This document shows positions 57,491 through 64,000 of a stretch of 64,000 nt of DNA, piece by piece. The stretch's first letter is position 1. Each line of letters opens with the position of its first letter. The DNA is taken from positions 4,373,501-4,437,500 of the forward strand of contig JAIOJX010000001.1 of NCBI GenBank assembly GCA_022376925.1. The letters run 5' to 3'. The notes under the pieces were generated by a model. That model saw nothing but the letters and a program-made list of their open reading frames with translations, ran no database searches and was not told where the DNA came from. Position numbers and translations under genes: made by a program. The DNA is from Tragulus kanchil (lineage: Eukaryota; Chordata; Mammalia; Artiodactyla; Tragulidae).

Positions 57491-58224
57491 GCATTTCCAT
57501 TAGAGGCCACAATCCCGAAGGTCCTTTCAGCCGCATGAGCCTCTTCTGATCACTATCACTCAGCAGACGCTCCTTTCTCTAGCTTTCTGTGTGGAGAGGG
57601 CTGACGTCCTGCGCACACCAGAAAAGTCTACAAGTCAAACGAAATTCTCTGCAAAGGTCCGCTTGGCCTGGTGCCTACCATCTTGCTATCGTGACCACTA
57701 ATGCGACTCTTTGGGGCAAGTCATTTTAGAGCGTGGAGGATGATGCACACTCATAGGCCATCTTGGGAAAACCCTGGCTTGGCCTTTTTCTGCCTGTCCT
57801 TCTCGGGGTTACCAGTCCTCTAGCGGGGTGATCCAACTTCCCACTCGGTGGAGTGTACGCAAGTCCCAGTTGAGATCGAAGGACACCACAGGGTGTGGAG
57901 GTCCCAGCAGACGGCTAGAGTGGGCAGGCACGGAGGGGTGGGGTGGTTCGGAGGTACAGAGGCACAGCCCCAGTCCGCCTTGGGCTCCTAGTCTGGTCAC
58001 GGGGACAGATAGGCAGGGAAGCAATTGGGGTGCTGGACGGCCAACCGCAGGGAGGGAGGAACGGCCCCAGAAAGTAACTGCGACGCCCATTCAATCGCTC
58101 AGACGGGAGGCTGACGCGCCCGGAGCCCTCTGCTGGCTGGGGTGATCTCCCTGCCAAAGACGGAGAGGGACCCAGCAGAGAAAGCACTGGAAATCTCTCC
58201 TAGATGCACACGGCTTTAAGGGTG
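57491..58224. other. Single-copy stretch, nothing recognised
   Basis: Mixed GC content. Short frames on both strands without splice pairs. Possibly intron or 5' flank of the minus-strand gene. Confidence 0.35.
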
Positions 58225-58350
58225 GGCTGTCACCTCCTTTGTTCCTTCCAACAACCCCGTGCGGCAGGCGGGCAGGCGGAGCAGGGACTGCGCTCAGTTG
58301 ACAGATGAGGGAAGCGAGGCCGGGGGCGTGACTTACCGACAGCGTCACAG
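58225..58350. mobile_element. MIR SINE fragment
   Basis: 'ttccaacaaccccgtgcgg', 'cagttgacagatgagggaag' and 'ttaccgacagcgtcacagct' follow the MIR core. The apparent minus-strand donor 'gtaagtcac' near 58330 belongs to this repeat. Confidence 0.6.
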
Positions 58351-58732
58351 CTAGGCAGCAGCGGAGCGGGCACCTGCCTCCAGGCCTTCGGATCCCAGCC
58401 GCCCCAGGGAGCTGCCTCTGAGGTGCTGTACGAGGAGGTGACTCGGGCCAGCTCATGAGCAAAGGAGCTGCCAGGCAGGAAGGACTCACTCCCCAGGGCC
58501 TGGCAGGATGGGGGCTGTCGCCCGAGGCTGACCTCGGGGGCCCTGGCTCCCCCCAGCTTGCAGGCTTTGTCTACATGAGTCTACAACAACCAGTGAAGAG
58601 TCCATCAGCAGCACGGCCACGACACGCCTCTGCCTGCTCCTGCCACCGCGCTGACCGCCTAGCGGGCTCGTCCGGGTGTGCAGTGAGGCACGCCAGCTGG
58701 CCTGGGCCAACCAAACCCAACAGCTCTGCATT

Positions 58733-59006
58733 CTTTTCTTTTTTTCCCGTATCATGCCTCTTGTATTTTTATATTTACTTTCATCCATCTTTTATTCTTT
58801 GGCCTGTGTGGGCCTTCCATCGCAGTGGCCTCTCTCGTTGCAGAGCACCAGCTCTGGGCACATGCGCTCCAGAGCACTGGCTCTAATTGGATACACTGGT
58901 CCAGCTGCTCTGTGGCACGCCAGATCCTCCCGGGCCAGGGATCAAACTGGTGCCCCTTGCACTGCAAGGCGGACCCTCTATCCACGGGACCACCAGGGAA
59001 GCCCCT
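58733..59006 (-). mobile_element. tRNA-Glu (CHR-type) SINE, inverted, first of a pair
   Basis: It runs leftward from 'ggggcttccctggtggtccc' with the B-box region 'ccagtttgatccctggcccg' and 'gatggaaggcccacacaggc'. It is flanked by gctctgcatt at 58723-58732 and 59007-59016 (a 10-bp target-site duplication). Confidence 0.9.
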
Positions 59007-59016
59007 GCTCTGCATT

Positions 59017-59302
59017 CTTTTTTTTTTTTTAATTACTTATTTATTTACTTTTTGCCTCTAAGTCATCATTTATTTTTCATCCATCTTTGTTCTTTGGCCT
59101 GTGTGGGCCTCCCATCGCAGCGGCCTCTCTCATTACAGAGCATCAGCTCTGGGCATATGCGCTCCAGAGCACTGGCTCATAATTGGACACACCAGTCCAG
59201 CCGCTCCGTGGCACGTGGGATCTTCCCAGGCCAGGGATTGAACCGGCCCCCCTTGCACTGCAAGGCGGACTCCCTACCCACTGGACCACCAGGGAAGCCC
59301 CT
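59017..59302 (-). mobile_element. tRNA-Glu (CHR-type) SINE, inverted, second of a pair
   Basis: Same subfamily and orientation, with a poly-T/(ttta) tail at 59019-59055 and the head at 59302. It is flanked by gctctgcatt at 59007-59016 and 59303-59312. The middle copy of the 10-mer is shared with the first SINE. Confidence 0.9.
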
Positions 59303-59552
59303 GCTCTGCATTAATTGTCTTCGGTCACAGACTCCTCTGAGAATCACCTAAAAGCTGTAGTCTTTCTCCACAGAGAAAGCACTTATACTGGTGTCTCCTT
59401 CTTCCCAGCCCACCAACATTTTACATACAATTTCAGGAGTTTTCTGGACCAGTTACTACCATCCATGAGTCTCAGGGAGCCTCTGGCTCCATCAGTCACT
59501 GTCTGGTTGGAAATGGGAGTCAGGCTAGTCCAGATAGCTGGTTCACCAGCAA

Positions 59553-61708
59553 TGACCTTGACCAATCCCGATCTCTGCCCACAGCCGCCCCCGCCCCCGG
59601 CCCGCCCCGGAGCGCACCATGCTGCTACGTATGTGCACGCACGCTGCCACACTGCACCGTCAGGCGGAAAGCACCTGGCGGCCCCGAGCGGCCGCCTTCA
59701 TGCCCTGCACCCTGTCCAGGCCCCAGGGTTTCGGGAGTTGCGTGTGGGTGGTACCTCCCCCTTCCATCGTGTCTTAGAAGGCAGGGATTTCACCCGAATT
59801 GAACATATGACTCCATTCTTTCAGCCAAAGGCAATTAAAACTGTCACACTTGATATCCATCTCAGTGGAAGCCTCAAGACTCCAAAGAAGCGGTGGGAGC
59901 ACCCTGAGGTCTTGCTGAGCACCTACTGTGGGCACTTGGAGGCCTCGCCGCCACTGAACCGACTGAGCATTTGCTATGCACCAGGCGCGAAGCCAAGTGC
60001 TTTCAATCCTGTCTCACTCAACCCTCAAAACGACTGTTATGTGAGGCAAGAATGATTACTGTCCTTATTTTACAGATGAGGACACTGAGGCCCAGAGAGG
60101 TTAATGAAATTGCCCAAAGTCACACAGCTAGTAAGTAGCAGAGGAGGATTCAAACTGAGGTTTGCCTGGTTCCCAAGTCCACAGGAAGTCTGGCATGGTA
60201 TGTGCGTGTCTGTGTGCATGTGTGTGGGGGAGATTAGCTTGTCACATGAAAAACAAGTTTGAAATGTAGAAACTGTTCATGTGTGCCATTAAGAAAGTAC
60301 ACACTAGGGTTTCCAAATTAAAGTACTTAAAGATGGGATCAGAAGCAAATCGAACTACTTGAAGAGTTTTAGAGATGACACTCCTCTCCCCAAAGGAAGA
60401 CAACGTGAAAAAACCTCATGAAATATGCTTAGCAAGTGAACTCTGTGCACACGGGAGGGAAACTGTTTGCCATTCTGACAGTGTGCCCACCAGAGGGCCC
60501 AGCGCCCTTCCCTCCCCTCGGGCTGGTGCAGCCGTGCAGAGGTGAGCTCATGGGCCACCTTCAACTTTGCTAAATCAAGCTCCAGTTTGTTCTCGGACCA
60601 AGGTCATCTGGGACACTCACCGTCAGGCGGAAGCACCTGGCAGGCCCCGAGCTGACCTTGACCAATCCCGATCTCTGCCCACAGCCGCCCCGCCGCCCGC
60701 CCGAGCGCACCATGCTGCTACGTTGTGCACGCACGCTGCCACACTGCACCGTCAGGCGGAAAGCACCTGGCGGCCCCGAGCGGCCGCCTTCATGCCCTGC
60801 ACCCTGTCCAGGCCCCAGGGTTTCGGGAGTTGCGTGTGGGTGGTACCTCCCCCTTCCATCGTGTCTTAGAAGGCAGGGATTTCACCCGAATTGAACATAT
60901 GACTCCATTCTTTCAGCCAAAGGCAATTAAAACTGTCACACTTGATATCCATCTCAGTGGAAGCCTCAAGACTCCAAAGAAGCGGTGGGAGCACCCTGAG
61001 GTCTTGCTGAGCACCTACTGTGGGCACTTGGAGGCCTCGCCGCCACTGAACCGACTGAGCATTTGCTATGCACCAGGCGCGAAGCCAAGTGCTTTCAATC
61101 CTGTCTCACTCAACCCTCAAAACGACTGTTATGTGAGGCAAGAATGATTACTGTCCTTATTTTACAGATGAGGACACTGAGGCCCAGAGAGGTTAATGAA
61201 ATTGCCCAAAGTCACACAGCTAGTAAGTAGCAGAGGAGGATTCAAACTGAGGTTTGCCTGGTTCCCAAGTCCACAGGAAGTCTGGCATGGTATGTGCGTG
61301 TCTGTGTGCATGTGTGTGGGGGAGATTAGCTTGTCACATGAAAAACAAGTTTGAAATGTAGAAACTGTTCATGTGTGCCATTAAGAAAGTACACACTAGG
61401 GTTTCCAAATTAAAGTACTTAAAGATGGGATCAGAAGCAAATCGAACTACTTGAAGAGTTTTAGAGATGACACTCCTCTCCCCAAAGGAAGACAACGTGA
61501 AAAAACCTCATGAAATATGCTTAGCAAGTGAACTCTGTGCACACGGGAGGGAAACTGTTTGCCATTCTGACAGTGTGCCCACCAGAGGGCCCAGCGCCCT
61601 TCCCTCCCCTCGGGCTGGTGCAGCCGTGCAGAGGTGAGCTCATGGGCCACCTTCAACTTTGCTAAATCAAGCTCCAGTTTGTTCTCGGACCAAGGTCATC
61701 TGGGACAC
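59553..61708. repeat. Tandem duplication 20 (unit about 1.06 kb)
   Basis: Copy 1 is 59553-60616 and copy 2 is 60653-61708. The offset is 1100 at first and 1092 after several small deletions in the C/G-rich stretch near 59585-59635. The 36-bp spacer 60617-60652 is itself a near copy of an internal piece of the unit ('caccgtcaggcgg' to 'ggccccgagc', also at 59656-59690). Confidence 0.95.
59905..60182 (+). mobile_element. MIR SINE, nearly complete (copied at 60997-61274)
   Basis: 'gagcacctactgtgggcac', 'tttgctatgcaccaggcgc', 'ttattttacagatgaggac', 'actgaggcccagagaggtta' and 'agtcacacagctagtaagt' give the classic MIR sequence over about 270 bp. Confidence 0.85.
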
Positions 61709-63880
61709 GAGAAGAAACACTGCTGCCTACAATGGACTATTCTTTTTTTTTTTTTAATTTTTGGTCTCTATTTATTTATTTTCATCCATCTCTAGTCTTC
61801 GGCCTGTGTGGGCCTCCCATTGCAGTGGACTCTCTTGTTGCAGAGCACTGGCTCTGGGCGCATGCGCTCCAGAGCACTGGCTCGCAATTGGACACACTGG
61901 GCCAGAGATCGAACCAGCGCCCCTTGCACTGCAAGGTGGTGTCCTTACCCACTGGACCACCAGGGAAGCCCTACAATGGACTGACTACTCATTGTTGTAC
62001 GCATGATGAGCATCTTGATCATACAGAACACTCGTATAGCCACAGAGGGCTTTCACAATCTCGACATGCAACCATTCCTAGAGGTCTGATTCCTTGCCCA
62101 CTGGCTGATGACAGTCGAAAAGCTTGTAGGGAACTGAAGGATTTTAAGCTTTTGCTCGGGAGTCCCTGGAGGCTTCGTGTGACTTGTAGGATATTAGTGA
62201 CAGGTTAAGAAGCAAGATTTCCCCACCCTGCACCCCCCGCCATCAGCAGGAATGCATGATGAGTCCCAGTGCCTCGGTAGTGCATCCGGCAGAAAAACCC
62301 TGCGGATGGCACATGGAAATTACCAACAGCAGAGGATGCCCTGGTGAGATGGGCAGTTCCGTTTCAACAGCAGGTGGGAACTGGCCCGTAGCCACCCACT
62401 CACATGGAGCAGAATGGGAGCAGGCCCTTGGCAGACCAAGGGGATCTCTGGTTAAAAAACGAAAAAGGTAAACTACATGAGATTCAATTGTTGACTCTGA
62501 TTGACAAGAAGCTTTGTAGCTGAGGCTTGAGCATCTTTTCTGTTTTACTTACTTTGGAAAAGAAATTGCTGTCCTATACCTTGTAAGGGGGAAAAGGTAG
62601 TAGGGATTTTTCAATTCCAGGAGGTTTTCAACATAAGGTAAACCCATCTTGCTCTCAGAAATCACTGAAAAGCTCAGAAAAGCAAGTCAGTCCACACTTG
62701 ACTGGGATGATTATTACCTCTTAGATGGGCGGTTTCCAAATTTCAGAGAATCCACCTTGTACTGAGCTCATGGGCCACCTTCAACTTTGCTAAATCAAGC
62801 TCCAGTTTGTTCTCGGACCAAGGTCATCTGGGACACGAGAAGAAACACTGCTGCCTACAATGGACTATTCTTTTTTTTTTTTTAATTTTTGGTCTCTATT
62901 TATTTATTTTCATCCATCTCTAGTCTTCGGCCTGTGTGGGCCTCCCATTGCAGTGGACTCTCTTGTTGCAGAGCACTGGCTCTGGGCGCATGCGCTCCAG
63001 AGCACTGGCTCGCAATTGGACACACTGGGCCAGAGATCGAACCAGCGCCCCTTGCACTGCAAGGTGGTGTCCTTACCCACTGGACCACCAGGGAAGCCCT
63101 ACAATGGACTGACTACTCATTGTTGTACGCATGATGAGCATCTTGATCATACAGAACACTCGATAGCCACAGAGGGCTTTCACAATCTCGACATGCAACC
63201 ATTCCTAGAGGTCTGATTCCTTGCCCACTGGCTGATGACAGTCGAAAAGCTTGTAGGGAACTGAAGGTTTTTAAGCTGTTGCTCGGGAGTCCCTGGAGGC
63301 TTCGTGTGACTTGTAGGATATTAGTGACAGGTTAAGAAGCAAGATTTCCCCACCCTGCACCCCCCGCCATCAGCAGGAATGCATGATGAGTCCCAGTGCC
63401 TCGGTAGTGCATCCGGCAGAAAAACCCTGCGGATGGCACATGGAAATTACCAACAGCAGAGGATGCCCTGGTGAGATGGGCAGTTCCGTTTCAACAGCAG
63501 GTGGGAACTGGCCCGTAGCCACCCACTCACATGGAGCAGAATGGGAGCAGGCCCTTGGCAGACCAAGGGGATCTCTGGTTAAAAAACGAAAAAGGTAAAC
63601 TACATGAGATTCAATTGTTGACTCTGATTGACAAGAAGCTTTGTAGCTGAGGCTTGAGCATCTTTTCTGTTTTACTTACTTTGGAAAAGAAATTGCTGTC
63701 CTATACCTTGTAAGGGGGAAAAGGTAGTAGGGATTTTTCAATTCCAGGAGGTTTTCAACATAAGGTAAACCCATCTTGCTCTCAGAAATCACTGAAAAGC
63801 TCAGAAAAGCAAGTCAGTCCACACTTGACTGGGATGATTATTACCTCTTAGATGGGCCGGTTTCCAAATTTCAGAGAATC
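61635..63880. repeat. Tandem duplication 21 (unit about 1.12 kb)
   Basis: Copy 1 is 61635-62752 and copy 2 is 62763-63880, offset 1128/1127. Small changes include 'actcgtatagcc'/'actcgatagcc' and 'aaggatttttaagctttt'/'aaggtttttaagctgtt'. The 10-bp spacer 'caccttgtac' is a corrupted 'acaccctggg', the sequence after copy 2. The first 74 bp are also the end of duplication 20. Confidence 0.95.
61739..61970 (-). mobile_element. tRNA-Glu (CHR-type) SINE, inverted, internally deleted (copied at 62867-63098)
   Basis: Head at 61970 reading leftward 'gggcttccctggtggtccag', tail in poly-T at 61742-61754. Between 'gcaattggacacactgg' and 'gccagagatcgaaccag' about 35 bp present in sister copies are missing. 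A perfect 12-bp target-site duplication, ctacaatggact, lies at 61727-61738 and 61971-61982. Confidence 0.9.
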
Positions 63881-64000
63881 ACACCCTGGGGTGAATAGTC
63901 TGATGCTGGTGCCTGATTTCATATAGCTCACACCCACCGGGCTTCCCGTGCTACAGAACATGCTAGAGAACTTGCTGGAACAAGGTTGGCTCCGGGACCC
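63881..64000. other. Window end, nothing recognised
   Basis: Single-copy sequence after the last duplication. Too short to judge. Confidence 0.3.

Noticed and set aside
57136..57510. 124-codon minus-strand ORF as an upstream exon of the unidentified gene
   Set aside because: No acceptor/donor pair with compatible phase was found, and in the first copy the frame is altered by junction noise. It remains possible but is unsupported.
58325..58340. Minus-strand splice donor gtaagt
   Set aside because: It falls in the conserved core of a MIR repeat and has no open exon attached.
59315..60055. 246-codon plus-strand ORF
   Set aside because: It starts at the edge of a SINE, runs through a MIR element and is copied by duplication 20. 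It has no domain and no splice signals.
3047..63880. CRISPR array, satellite DNA or a tandem gene family
   Set aside because: The repeated units differ from one duplication to the next, occur only twice each, and are about 1.1 kb. No short repeats with spacers and no shared monomer.

Overview
The window is nuclear DNA from a ruminant (pecoran artiodactyl). This follows from the BovB/RTE LINE 3' ends, the Bov-tA and dimeric Bov-A2 SINEs, the cetartiodactyl tRNA-Glu (CHR-type) SINEs, L1 3' ends, and older mammalian repeats (MIR and others). I cannot tell the species. There are no operons, CRISPR arrays or prokaryotic features. Most of the sequence is intergenic or intronic.

Two gene loci are supported. 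(1) A CpG island at about 5.69-6.29 kb has a CCAAT box and a CACGTG E-box. It may hold the first coding exon of a gene running leftward out of the window (ATG at 5808, splice donor after 5775). (2) Two coding exons of a minus-strand gene that enters from the right: an internal 85-nt exon at 51712-51796 (duplicated at 52819-52903), and a terminal exon at 48447-49624 ending in ...DPSEL and a stop. A 3'UTR and an AATAAA signal near 46.3 kb follow. The exons join in frame. The protein tail is Pro/Ser/Ala-rich and I do not recognise it.

The dominant structure is a chain of 21 direct tandem duplications, each with a unit of about 1.04-1.18 kb, made of 21 different, mostly unrelated sequences. Second copies start at 4162, 7925, 12115, 16750, 18880, 22122, 24211, 26331, 28513, 31636, 36038, 38010, 40150, 42306, 45549, 47713, 49961, 52444, 56375, 60653 and 62763. 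Copies are nearly identical. Blocks between junctions cluster near 2.1, 3.2 and 3.7-4.6 kb, and several junctions carry a short, error-ridden version of the sequence expected beyond the copy. The simplest reading is an assembly artefact: overlapping blocks of about 2.1 kb, sharing about 1.1 kb, were concatenated without collapsing the overlap. Read depth or another assembly would settle this. Without the duplicates, the window is probably about 41 kb of genome.

Layout: 0-5.3 kb, old repeats and duplication 1; 5.3-6.8 kb, CpG island; 6.8-15.6 kb, Bov SINEs, a BovB end, an L1 fragment and duplications 2-3; 15.6-32.7 kb, an almost continuous run of duplications 4-10; 32.7-34.9 kb, a 50-bp minisatellite and CHR SINEs; 34.9-43.4 kb, duplications 11-14 with repeated CHR-type SINEs; 44.3-53.5 kb, the unidentified minus-strand gene broken up by duplications 15-18; 53.5-64 kb, GC-rich intronic or intergenic DNA, two SINEs that hit the same target, and duplications 19-21.
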